Assembly (NCBI RefSeq): GCF_900104705.1
Contig: NZ_LT629734.1
Location: forward strand, 1,240,001-1,304,000
Direction: 5' to 3'
Origin: Agrococcus carbonis
GTDB taxonomy: Bacteria > Actinomycetota > Actinomycetes > Actinomycetales > Microbacteriaceae
DNA length: 64,000 nucleotides
In this document: piece after piece, positions 17,115 through 24,092 of the stretch
Numbering within the stretch: the stretch's first letter is position 1
How the letters are laid out: every line of letters starts with the position of its first letter
Translations under genes and position numbers: made by a program
The notes under the pieces: model-generated
What the model was told of the DNA's origin: nothing
What the model saw: the letters and a program-made list of their open reading frames with translations, nothing else
Databases searched by the model: none

Positions 17115-17345
17115 GTGAAGGCTTCCGAGCTCCGCGCGCTGCCCCTCGGCACGCGCATCGTCGTGCGCTACCGGCTGCACGGCGAGCAGCACGGGGCGAC
17201 GGATGCGCTCGGCGAGCTCGTGCGCGTCGGCCCGGCGGAGTGCACGGTCGCCACCCGTCGCGGCGAAGTCGTGATCACGTTCGGCGACATCGTCGCGGCG
17301 AAGCCGGTGCCGCCGGCGCCAGAGCGGCGGGCCCGCGGGAGCTGA
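17115..17345 (+). CDS. Small SH3-like beta-barrel protein, unknown
   Basis: Protein of 76 residues with the pattern GTRIVVRYRLHG..DALGELVRVGPAECTVATRRGEVVITFGDIVAAKPVPP. This resembles the small N-terminal SH3-like domain attached to some actinobacterial acetyltransferases (as in Rv0428c), here standing alone. Function unknown; the domain may bind nucleic acid or protein. It starts at a GTG seven bases after TACCGT, so it is probably leaderless. Confidence 0.65.
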   Translation: MKASELRALPLGTRIVVRYRLHGEQHGATDALGELVRVGPAECTVATRRGEVVITFGDIVAAKPVPPAPERRARGS

Positions 17346-17347
17346 GG

Positions 17348-17458
17348 GTCTCGTGACGCGTGCCGCCTATGGCGGCGCGCTCCTCGACCGGCGGAGGGGC
17401 GGATCGCGGCGGGTCTCGTGACGCGTGCGGGCTGCGCCCGCGCGCTCCTCGACCGGCG
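17348..17458 (+). repeat. Two tandem copies of palindromic repeat, dialect A
   Basis: Copies at 17348-17394 and 17413-17458. The first has stem GCCGCC..GGCGGC with loop TAT, the second GCGGGC..GCCCGC with loop TGC. Both lie between the small SH3-like gene and a DHFR-like gene. Confidence 0.85.
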
Positions 17459-17504
17459 AGGTCACCCGTTGCGGCCGCGACCGACGCGACGTACCGTCCC
17501 CGCC

Positions 17505-18080
17505 ATGGGCCTCGCTGCGCTCGACATGTCGGTCTCGCTCGACGGCTGCATCGCGGGCCCGAACGACACGATCGAGCAGCCCGGCGGCGAGCGCTTCTCG
17601 CTGCACGACTGGTTCGGCGACCCCGACGATCCGCGCGGCTCCGAGACCGACCTGCGCGAGCTCGCCGAGGTGATGCAGGCGGGCGCGGTGCTCTCGGGCA
17701 GCCGCACCGCGCAGCAGACGCACCACTGGGGCGGCGACCACCACGGCATGGGCGTGCCGATCTACGTCGTCAGCCGGCGCGAGCCGCCGCCCGAGGTCGC
17801 CGGCATGCCGCTCGTGCACTACGTGACGGATGTCGTCGACGCGATCGCGCAGGCGAAGGCCGCGTCGGGCGACCGCCACGTGCACATGATCGGCTCGGCG
17901 TGGGTGCCGACGGCGCTCGCCGCGGGCGCGATCGACGAGCTGCGCCTGCATCACGTGCCGCTGCTGATGGGCGGCGGCCGCCGGATCGTCGACGTGCTGC
18001 CGGCGCCGATCGGGCTCGAGATCGTGCGGGTCGAGACGTCGCCCAAGGCGACGCACGTCCGGTATCGCGTGCTGGGTTGA
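17505..18080 (+). CDS. Dihydrofolate reductase-like (RibD C-terminal domain) protein
   Basis: Protein of 191 residues, second RibD-C/DHFR-like protein of the window. Marks are ALDMSVSLDGCIAGP at the N-terminus, GAVLSGSRTAQQ near residue 61, HMIGSAWVPTALAAGAIDEL near 127 and PLLMGGGRRI near 156. It likely binds NADPH; the substrate is unknown. The ATG lies seven bases after TACCGT (17492-17497), so the mRNA is probably leaderless. Flanked on both sides by palindromic repeats. Confidence 0.85.
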   Translation: MGLAALDMSVSLDGCIAGPNDTIEQPGGERFSLHDWFGDPDDPRGSETDLRELAEVMQAGAVLSGSRTAQQTHHWGGDHHGMGVPIYVVSRREPPPEVAGMPLVHYVTDVVDAIAQAKAASGDRHVHMIGSAWVPTALAAGAIDELRLHHVPLLMGGGRRIVDVLPAPIGLEIVRVETSPKATHVRYRVLG

Positions 18081-18098
18081 CGCCGGCTCGCGTGGAGG

Positions 18099-18340
18099 GT
18101 CTCGTGACGCGTGCCGCCTGCGGCGGCGGGCTCCTCGACCAGCGAGGGGACCGGCGCTCCGCGCGACCGTGTGGTCTCGTGACGCGTGCGGGCTCGCGCC
18201 CGCGCGCTCCTCGACCAGCGGAGGGGGCTTGTCGCCGCGCGGCGGCGGGTCTCGTGACGCGTGCGGGCTGCGCCCGCCCGCTCCTCGACCAGCGGAGAGT
18301 GACGCTGGCCGCCCTCGGCGGCTCGCTCCTCGACCGGCGG
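18099..18340 (+). repeat. Cluster of four palindromic repeats, dialect A
   Basis: This fills the 300-base gap between two genes. Full copies are at 18099-18145, 18174-18221 and 18249-18295. A fourth at 18297-18340 has lost the GTCTC start and has stem GCCGCC..GGCGGC with loop CTC. All read in the same direction. The stems differ between copies but remain self-complementary. No gene is supported here. Confidence 0.85.
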
Positions 18341-18382
18341 AGGGGGTTGTCGCTGGGTTCGCCCGGTGCTTGGCTGGCGCCC

Positions 18383-19180
18383 ATGCAGCACGCGCGATCC
18401 GCCGACGGCACGCCCATCGCCTTCCACCGTCGCGGCAGCGGCACGCCCGTGATCGTCATCGGCGGCGCCTTCTCGACCGCGGCCGACGCATCCGCCATCG
18501 CCGACGCCCTGTCAGAGGCCGGATTCGAGGCCGTCACCGTCGACCGGCGCGCGCGCGGCGACAGCGGCGACGGGCCGGCGGATGCCCGCGAGCGCGCCCC
18601 CTTCTCCCCCGAGCGCGAGGCCGAGGACGTCGCGGCCGTCATCGACGCGGTCGGCGGCAGCGCCGTGCTGCTCGGCCACTCCTCCGGCGCGCTCGTCGCG
18701 CTGCTCGCCGCCGCGCACGGCGCCCCGGTCACGCACCTCTTCCTCTCCGAGCCGCCGATGCGCTTCGGCCTCGATGAGCCCGCCGCAGACCTGCCCGAGC
18801 GCCTGCAGTCGCTCGTCGACGCGGGCCGCACCCGCGAGGCGGTGCTCACCTTCCAGCGCGAGGGCATCGAGCTGCCCGAGCCGATGATCGAGCAGATCGC
18901 CGCCTCCGAGCTCATGCCCCACCTCGAGTCGCTCGCGCAATCCACCGTCTACGACGCGACCATCGCCGCCGCGACCTCCGACCCCGATGAGCGGATGCTG
19001 CACCTCCGGGTGCCGACGACGGTGCTGCTGGGCGCCGAGACCTTCCCGCTGCTCGAGCGCGCGGCGCCGATGCTCGTCGAGCGGATGCCGTCGGCCGAGC
19101 TCGTGCGCGTGCCGGAGTCGCGCGGGCACTCCGTCGACCCGGCCGCGACCGCCGCGATCGTCGCCGCGCGCGTCCGCTGA
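18383..19180 (+). CDS. Alpha/beta hydrolase
   Basis: Protein of 265 residues with an alpha/beta-hydrolase fold. The nucleophile elbow GHSSG is near residue 97, the oxyanion region VIVIGGAF near 24, and the C-terminal catalytic His in SRGHSVDPAA near 250. The acid is probably in the TTVLLGAETFPL region near 215. No signal peptide, so cytosolic. The substrate is unknown; sequence resembles esterase or haloperoxidase-like members. The ATG is the first after the repeat cluster. Confidence 0.85.
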   Translation: MQHARSADGTPIAFHRRGSGTPVIVIGGAFSTAADASAIADALSEAGFEAVTVDRRARGDSGDGPADARERAPFSPEREAEDVAAVIDAVGGSAVLLGHSSGALVALLAAAHGAPVTHLFLSEPPMRFGLDEPAADLPERLQSLVDAGRTREAVLTFQREGIELPEPMIEQIAASELMPHLESLAQSTVYDATIAAATSDPDERMLHLRVPTTVLLGAETFPLLERAAPMLVERMPSAELVRVPESRGHSVDPAATAAIVAARVR

Positions 19181-19255
19181 CGCCGCGGGGGAATCGGGGC
19201 TGGAATCGCGGCCCGGACGGGAGCACCCTCGTTGCATCGAGAGAGGGGCAGACCC

Positions 19256-20083
19256 ATGGACACCATCCCCGCCGCGGTCACCACGGCCGCACCCGAGCTC
19301 AAGGCGAAGCACGCCGCCATGTGGGCGATGGGCGACTACCCCGCGGTCGCGCGCGAGGTGATCCCGGCGCTCGGGCCGCGGCTCGTCGACGCGGTCGGCG
19401 TCGCCGCGGGCGAGCGCGTGCTCGACATCGCCGCGGGCGACGGCAACGCATCGATCCCCGCGGCCGAGCGGGGCGCGAGCGTCGTCGCGAGCGACCTCAC
19501 GCCCGCGCTGCTCGAGGCCGGCCGGGCGAAGTCGGCGGGTGCGGGGCTCGACATCACCTGGCAGGCGGCAGACGCCGAGGCGCTGCCGTTCGACGACGGC
19601 GCGTTCGACGTGGCGATCTCGTGCGTCGGGCTGATGTTCGCGCCGTTCCACGCGCCGGTCGCGGCCGAGCTGACGCGCGTCGTGCGCCGCGGCGGCCGCA
19701 TCGGACTCATCGCGTGGACGACGGAGGGCTTCATCGGGCAGATGTTCGCGGCGATGAAGCCGTTCGCACCGCCGCCGCCGGAGGGCGCGCAGCCGCCGGT
19801 GCTGTGGGGCGACGAGGAGCACGTGCGCGAGCTGCTGCGCGAGCGGGTCGAGCTGCGGCTCGCGCGCGAGCAGCTCGACGTGTCGGCGTTCGCATCGGGC
19901 GCGGCGTTCCGCGACTTCTTCAAGGCGACCTACGGGCCGACGATCGCCGCCTACCGCGCCATCGCCGAGCAGCCCGAGCGCGTCGCAGAGCTCGACGCGG
20001 CGCTCGCGGAGCTCGGCGACCGCCACCTCGAGGACGGCCTCATGCGCTGGGAGTACCTGCTCACGACCGGCACGGTGCGCTGA
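19256..20083 (+). CDS. Class I SAM-dependent methyltransferase (UbiE/Methyltransf_11 type)
   Basis: Protein of 275 residues. SAM-binding motif I is VLDIAAGDGNASIPAAERGA near residue 62, motif II the acidic VVASDLTPALLEAG near 82, and the post-motif segment ALPFDDGAFDVAISCVGLMFAP near 118 is typical of Methyltransf_11. The substrate is unknown. The ATG follows GAGAGGGG nine bases upstream. A strong hairpin lies 30 bases after the stop. Confidence 0.85.
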   Translation: MDTIPAAVTTAAPELKAKHAAMWAMGDYPAVAREVIPALGPRLVDAVGVAAGERVLDIAAGDGNASIPAAERGASVVASDLTPALLEAGRAKSAGAGLDITWQAADAEALPFDDGAFDVAISCVGLMFAPFHAPVAAELTRVVRRGGRIGLIAWTTEGFIGQMFAAMKPFAPPPPEGAQPPVLWGDEEHVRELLRERVELRLAREQLDVSAFASGAAFRDFFKATYGPTIAAYRAIAEQPERVAELDAALAELGDRHLEDGLMRWEYLLTTGTVR

Positions 20084-20112
20084 GCGCTGCGGTCACGGTG
20101 CGCTCAGCGCTG

Positions 20113-20148
20113 CGGGCAGCGGCGCCGACCGGCCGGCGCCGCTGCCCG
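20113..20148 (+). terminator. Perfect 15-bp-stem hairpin, probable terminator
   Basis: The arms 20113-20127 and 20134-20148 pair over 15 bases around the loop ACCGGC. It lies between the methyltransferase and the aminopeptidase. The candidate -10 box TACGAT (20151-20156) of the next gene begins three bases after it, so the hairpin overlaps that promoter's -35 region. Confidence 0.7.
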
Positions 20149-20185
20149 GATACGATCGGAAGCCCGTCCCACAAGGAGTCCCGCC

Positions 20186-21490
20186 GTGCCCGCAGCCCCC
20201 GCCGCCCCGCTCGCCCACGCCGAGGATCTCGCCGCGTTCGTCGAGGCCTCGCCCTCGAGCTACCACGCGGCGGCCGAGGTCGCGCGGCGCCTGCGGGAGG
20301 CGGGCTTCGCCGCGCTCGACGAGACGGATGCGTGGCCCGCGGCCCCGGGCCGGTACGTCGTGCTGCGCGAGGGCGCCGCGATCGCCTGGATCGTGCCCGA
20401 CGGGGCGACGGCGACGACCCCCGTGCGCGTGTTCGGCGCGCACACCGACTCCCCCGGCTTCAAGCTCAAGCCGCAGCCGACGACGGGCCGCCTCGGCTGG
20501 CTGCAGGCCGGCGTCGAGGTCTACGGCGGGCCGCTGCTCAACTCGTGGCTCGACCGCGAGCTGCGCCTCGCGGGCCGCATCGTGCTCGACGACGGCAGCG
20601 AGCACCTCGCCGCGACGGGGGCGCTGCTGCGGCTGCCGCAGCTCGCGATCCACCTCGACCGCGAGGCGAACGACCACCTCGCGCTCGACAAGCAGGCCCA
20701 CACGCAGCCGGTGTGGGGGCTCGGCGCACCCGAGTCGGCCGACCTGCTGGCCGAGGTCGCCGCATCCGTCGTCACCGCATCCGGCACCGGCGTCGACGCC
20801 GGCCGCATCCGCGGCTACGACCTCGTCGTCGCCGACGCGCAGCGCGGCGCCGTCTTCGGCAAGGACGACGTCCTCTTCGCGAGCGGCCGCCTCGACGACC
20901 TCGCGAGCGTGCACGCGGGCGTGACGGCGATGGCGGCGCTCGCCGACGGCTTCGCCGCCGACCACATCCCCATGCTCGCGGTGTTCGACCACGAGGAGGT
21001 CGGGTCGGCGACCCGCACGGGCGCCGCGGGGCCGTTCCTCGAGGAGGTGCTCGCGCGCATCGGCGACGCTCTCGGCGCCGACCGGGGCGAGCGGATGCGT
21101 GCGCTCGCGTCGTCGTGGCACGTCTCGAGCGACGTCGGCCACTCGGTGCACCCGAACTTCGCCGAGAAGCACGACCCGGTCGTGCGGCCGGTGCTCGGCT
21201 CGGGGCCGATCCTGAAGATCAACGCCAACCAGCGGTACGCGACCGACGGCGCGGGCGCCGCCGCGTGGCACGGCTGGTGCGCCGAGGCCGGCGTGCACAG
21301 CCAGGCGTTCGTGTCGAACAACCAGGTGCCGTGCGGCTCGACGATCGGGCCCATCACCGCGACCCGGCTCGGCATCCGCACGGTCGACGTGGGCATCCCG
21401 ATCCTGTCGATGCACTCGGCGCGCGAGCTGGCGGGCGTGAGCGACCTCTTCGACCTCGCGCGGGTGGCGCAGGCGTTCTTCGCGGGCTGA
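20186..21490 (+). CDS. M18 family metalloaminopeptidase (aspartyl aminopeptidase-like)
   Basis: Protein of 434 residues, the usual length for M18 enzymes, which remove acidic or neutral N-terminal residues with two zinc ions. Metal-binding motifs are GAHTDSPGFKLKP (His86, Asp88), the DHEEVGS catalytic motif near residue 271 and HSVHPNF near 320, with a C-terminal MHSAREL. All are intact. The GTG start is preceded by AAGGAG. Cytosolic. Often annotated apeB in actinobacteria. Confidence 0.9.
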   Translation: MPAAPAAPLAHAEDLAAFVEASPSSYHAAAEVARRLREAGFAALDETDAWPAAPGRYVVLREGAAIAWIVPDGATATTPVRVFGAHTDSPGFKLKPQPTTGRLGWLQAGVEVYGGPLLNSWLDRELRLAGRIVLDDGSEHLAATGALLRLPQLAIHLDREANDHLALDKQAHTQPVWGLGAPESADLLAEVAASVVTASGTGVDAGRIRGYDLVVADAQRGAVFGKDDVLFASGRLDDLASVHAGVTAMAALADGFAADHIPMLAVFDHEEVGSATRTGAAGPFLEEVLARIGDALGADRGERMRALASSWHVSSDVGHSVHPNFAEKHDPVVRPVLGSGPILKINANQRYATDGAGAAAWHGWCAEAGVHSQAFVSNNQVPCGSTIGPITATRLGIRTVDVGIPILSMHSARELAGVSDLFDLARVAQAFFAG

Positions 21491-21532
21491 GCGGGCGCGC
21501 GCTCCTCGCTCGCGCGAGCGCATGCCCGCCGC

Positions 21533-21814
21533 TCAGGCGAGCGAGAGGAAGAGCTTCTCGAGCTCGTCGACGCGCTCCGCGTTCGCCGGCTCGTCCGCGA
21601 GGCACTCCTGCAGCGCGCTCGCGACCACGAGGAACCCGGCCCGGTCGACCGCCTTCGAGACCGCGGAGAGCTGCTGCACGATGTCGCGGCAGTGCGCGTC
21701 GTCCTCGACCGCGGCGATCACGGCCGCCAGCTGGCCGTGCGCGCGGCGGAGCCGGTTGCCGATCTTGCGCTTCGCGTCGGGGCTCTGCGCCGCGTGGGTG
21801 TCTGGCGTGCTCAT
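21533..21814 (-). CDS. cstR: CstR-like persulfide-sensing repressor (CsoR/FrmR family)
   Basis: Protein of 93 residues of the CsoR/RcnR/FrmR family. The pair Cys42 and Cys71 is spaced 29 apart as in both CsoR and CstR. The residue 25 after Cys42, which is His in copper-sensing CsoR, is Ala67, so the copper site is broken and the protein fits the persulfide sensor CstR. Context agrees: it is divergent from a persulfide dioxygenase-rhodanese operon, with two perfect operators between. The ATG follows GAGGAGGACC. The symbol is by analogy. Confidence 0.8.
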   Translation of the reverse strand: MSTPDTHAAQSPDAKRKIGNRLRRAHGQLAAVIAAVEDDAHCRDIVQQLSAVSKAVDRAGFLVVASALQECLADEPANAERVDELEKLFLSLA

Positions 21815-21841
21815 GCGGTCCTCCTCGTATTGACACCCACC

Positions 21842-21881
21842 ATACCCCCGGGGGTATAGTCGTGCATACCCCCGGGGGTAT
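21842..21881. promoter_or_regulatory. Twin CstR/CsoR operators
   Basis: Two identical 16-base perfect palindromes ATACCCCCGGGGGTAT occupy 21842-21857 and 21866-21881, with centres 24 bases apart. They match the known CsoR/CstR operator type (A/T-flanked C-tract/G-tract). They lie between the repressor gene and the divergent persulfide operon and would cover both promoters. Confidence 0.85.
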
Positions 21882-21912
21882 CTCGGGACGACGACGACGC
21901 CTGGAGGGCGAG

Positions 21913-22098
21913 ATGTGCAGAGCGACGACGTGCCGCGTGTGCGGCAAGACGACCTGGGCCGGATGCGGTCAGCACGTGCAGGAGGTGCGGCGCACGGTCG
22001 CGGCATCCCAGTGGTGCGGCGGCGAGCACTCCGAGCGCGAGATGGCGGAGGCCCGCGGCACCCGCGGCGGGTTCTTCGCGCGCCTCTTCGGGCGCTGA
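21913..22098 (+). CDS. Tiny Cys-rich protein, paralogue 1
   Basis: Protein of 61 residues beginning MCRATTCRVCGKTTWAGCGQ. Cysteines at 2, 7, 10 and 18 and a His at 21 form a probable zinc-ribbon-like or thiol cluster. The C-terminal part (REMAEARGTRGGFFARLFGR) is basic and could touch membrane or nucleic acid. It is first in the CstR-controlled operon, after the GGAGGGCG ribosome-binding site. The next gene is a shorter paralogue. The family is recalled as widespread and uncharacterised; the role here is probably linked to sulfane sulfur handling by context only. Confidence 0.7.
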   Translation: MCRATTCRVCGKTTWAGCGQHVQEVRRTVAASQWCGGEHSEREMAEARGTRGGFFARLFGR

Positions 22099-22121
22099 GC
22101 GAGAGGACGAGAGGACACGAC

Positions 22122-22235
22122 ATGTGTGCACGCACCACCTGCGACCGCTGCGGCAAGCCGACCTGGGCCGGATGCGGCCAGCACGTCGAGGAGGCCCTCG
22201 CGGGCGTCCCCGCCGCTGACCGCTGCCGCTGCTGA
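22122..22235 (+). CDS. Tiny Cys-rich protein, paralogue 2
   Basis: Protein of 37 residues beginning MCARTTCDRCGKPTWAGCGQ, sharing the whole Cys pattern (Cys2, 7, 10, 18, His21) with its upstream neighbour, and ending RCRC with two more cysteines. Ribosome-binding sequence GAGAGGA lies upstream. It sits between paralogue 1 and the persulfide dioxygenase gene with short gaps, so it belongs to the same operon. Too small for confident database naming. Confidence 0.65.
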   Translation: MCARTTCDRCGKPTWAGCGQHVEEALAGVPAADRCRC

Positions 22236-22262
22236 CCGACCGGAACACGAGGGAGGGACACC

Positions 22263-23678
22263 ATGCTCCTGGAGCGCATCTACGACGAGGACCTCGCGCA
22301 GGCGAGCTACCTCATCGGCTGCCAGGCGACCGGCGAGGCCATCGCCGTCGACCCGCGGCGCGACGTCGCCGAGATGCTGGCGCTCGCCGAGCGGCACGGG
22401 CTGCGCATCGCGCACGTGACCGAGACCCACATCCACGCCGACTACCTGTCGGGCACGCGCGAGCTCGCTGCGCGCACCGGCGCGCGCATGCACGTCTCCG
22501 ACGAGGGCGGGCCCGAGTGGCGCTACGGCGTCGGCTTCGACGAGGCAGAGCGGCTGCGCCACGGCGACACGATCGTCGTCGGCAACGTGCGCGTGCAGGC
22601 CGTGCACACCCCCGGCCACACGCCCGAGCACCTCTCGTTCCTCGTCACCGACGGCGCGCAGGCCTCCGAGCCAGGCTTCCTGCTCACCGGGGACTTCGTC
22701 TTCGTGGGCGATCTCGGCAGGCCCGACCTGCTCGACGAGGCGGCCGGCGGCGTCGACACCCGGTTCGAGGGTGCGAAGCAGCTGTTCGCGAGCCTGCGCG
22801 ACCGCTTCCTGCCGCTTCCCGACTACGTGCAGGTGCTCCCCGGTCACGGTGCGGGCAGCGCGTGCGGCAAGGCGCTCGGCGCGATCGCCGCGACCACGGT
22901 CGGCTACGAGCGCACGTTCGCCTGGTGGGCGCCCTACCTCGCGGCCGACGACGAGCAGGGATTCGTCGAGGCGCTCCTGACGGGCCAGCCCGACGCGCAC
23001 GCCTACTTCGCGCGCATGAAGCGGCAGAACCGCCAGGGCCCCGCCCTGCTCGGCGACCGCGCGCCGCTCCCCGAGCGCTCCGCCGAGGAGGTGCGCGCGC
23101 TCCTCGACGCCGACGCCGCGGTCCTGGTCGACACGCGCGACCATCGCAGCGTGCACGACGGCACCGTCGAGGGCGCCCTCGCGATCCCTGCTGACACGGG
23201 CAAGACGGCGAGCTACGGCGCGTGGGTCTACGACCCCGAGAACGAGCACCGCCCGCTCGTGCTGCTCGCCGCATCCGCCGACGACGCCGAGCGGATGCGC
23301 GACCACCTCGTGCGCGTGGGCATCGACCGGGTCCATGGCTTCGTCCGCTCGCTCGACGGGCTCGAGCTCGTGCAGCCGCGACTCGTGCAGCCGGAGGAGC
23401 TCGACGGCCTCGATGATGCGGTGCTCGTGGACGTGCGCGGGCGCGGCGAGCACGCCCACGGCCACATCCCCGGCTCGCTCCACCTCAGCGGAGGCCGGGC
23501 GCTGTGGCGGCTCGACGAGCTGCCGAGCGACCGCCCGGTCGTCACCTACTGCCAGAGCGGCGTGCGCAACAGCATCGTCGCGAGCGCGCTGCGCCGAGCG
23601 GGCGTCGACGTGATCGAGCTCGACGGCTCGTACGCCGGCTGGGCGCGCGCGACGGGCCGCACGCCCGCCGTGGCGTGA
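22263..23678 (+). CDS. Persulfide dioxygenase-rhodanese fusion (CstB-like)
   Basis: Protein of 471 residues. The N-terminal metallo-beta-lactamase domain has THIHADYLSG (His56, His58, Asp60), TPGHTPEHLS (His119), LLTGD (Asp144) and LPGHG (His195), the single-iron set of ETHE1/persulfide dioxygenases. Two rhodanese domains follow: the first (about 270-365) lacks a catalytic Cys; the second has Cys430 in TYCQSGVR and is active. It should oxidise persulfide to sulfite or thiosulfate. The layout matches CstB of Staphylococcus. Under CstR control. Confidence 0.88.
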   Translation: MLLERIYDEDLAQASYLIGCQATGEAIAVDPRRDVAEMLALAERHGLRIAHVTETHIHADYLSGTRELAARTGARMHVSDEGGPEWRYGVGFDEAERLRHGDTIVVGNVRVQAVHTPGHTPEHLSFLVTDGAQASEPGFLLTGDFVFVGDLGRPDLLDEAAGGVDTRFEGAKQLFASLRDRFLPLPDYVQVLPGHGAGSACGKALGAIAATTVGYERTFAWWAPYLAADDEQGFVEALLTGQPDAHAYFARMKRQNRQGPALLGDRAPLPERSAEEVRALLDADAAVLVDTRDHRSVHDGTVEGALAIPADTGKTASYGAWVYDPENEHRPLVLLAASADDAERMRDHLVRVGIDRVHGFVRSLDGLELVQPRLVQPEELDGLDDAVLVDVRGRGEHAHGHIPGSLHLSGGRALWRLDELPSDRPVVTYCQSGVRNSIVASALRRAGVDVIELDGSYAGWARATGRTPAVA

Positions 23679-23680
23679 CG

Positions 23681-23956
23681 ATGCGCAGGAGCCGGCGTGC
23701 GCGCCTCCGCGCCGCCTGCGCCTCGGGAGGCGTCGAGCGCGTCGTGCAGGCGCTCGTGGGGGTGCTGCTCGCCGCGTTCGCCGTCGACAGCCTCGACGAG
23801 CCCGTCGTCGCGGTGCTCGCTGCAGCCGGTGCGGCGGTGCTGATCGTGGGGGCCGTGCGCGGCTGGTGCCCGGGCGCGCTGCTCGCACGCCGAGCCACGC
23901 GGGGCGAGCGCAACCGCGTCGGCATCCCGGAGGAGCGCGAGACGCTGCAGCACTGA
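23681..23956 (+). CDS. DUF2892 (YgaP-like) membrane protein
   Basis: Protein of 91 residues with two helices (VVQALVGVLLAAFAVDSL; VVAVLAAAGAAVLIVGAVRGWCPGALL). The RGWCPGALL motif after the second helix is the DUF2892 signature; in YgaP this domain is fused to a rhodanese. It is last in the persulfide operon, with a possible GTG start (23675) overlapping the dioxygenase stop; the ATG at 23681 is taken. It may anchor the system at the membrane or move sulfur-containing ions. Confidence 0.8.
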   Translation: MRRSRRARLRAACASGGVERVVQALVGVLLAAFAVDSLDEPVVAVLAAAGAAVLIVGAVRGWCPGALLARRATRGERNRVGIPEERETLQH

Positions 23957-24013
23957 GGTTCGAGCGGCGACGACCCGGTACCGCGTGCGCTGGCGTGCGC
24001 CAGCCGGTTTCCG

Positions 24014-24092
24014 TAGGCTGGTGGGCGGTGTGCCGGGAAGCCTGGTCGGCGTGCCACCGGGCGCAGGGTCCGGTGGCGTCGAGAGGAGCCCC
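24014..24092 (+). ncRNA. Structured 5' leader of nhaA, possible ion-responsive element
   Basis: A -10 box TAGGCT at 24014-24019 predicts a leader of about 65 bases. It contains GCCGGGAAGCCTGGTCGGC (24032-24050), which can fold on itself with GCCG/CGGC ends, followed by a perfect 8-bp hairpin GCCACCGG..CCGGTGGC (24053-24060 with 24070-24077) that ends three bases before the GAGAGGAG ribosome-binding site. The layout suits translational control. Not matched to a named riboswitch; a resemblance to known ion-transporter leaders is from memory only. Confidence 0.45.

Noticed and set aside
11810..18080. The two DHFR-like proteins as folA
   Set aside because: Both have the RibD C-terminal signature rather than that of true dihydrofolate reductase, and there is no thymidylate synthase nearby.
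18099..18340. Short frames reading LVEERAGAARTRHET and relatives in the repeat clusters
   Set aside because: They come from the palindromic repeat read in one frame and have no start, ribosome-binding site or variation pattern of a gene.
21533..21814. Copper-sensing CsoR
   Set aside because: The His ligand 25 residues after the first Cys is Ala, and the neighbours are persulfide enzymes, not copper transporters.
24014..24092. Cobalamin riboswitch
   Set aside because: GGGAAGCC and GCCAC words recall the cobalamin element, but the leader is far too short and the gene is a sodium antiporter with no cobalamin link.
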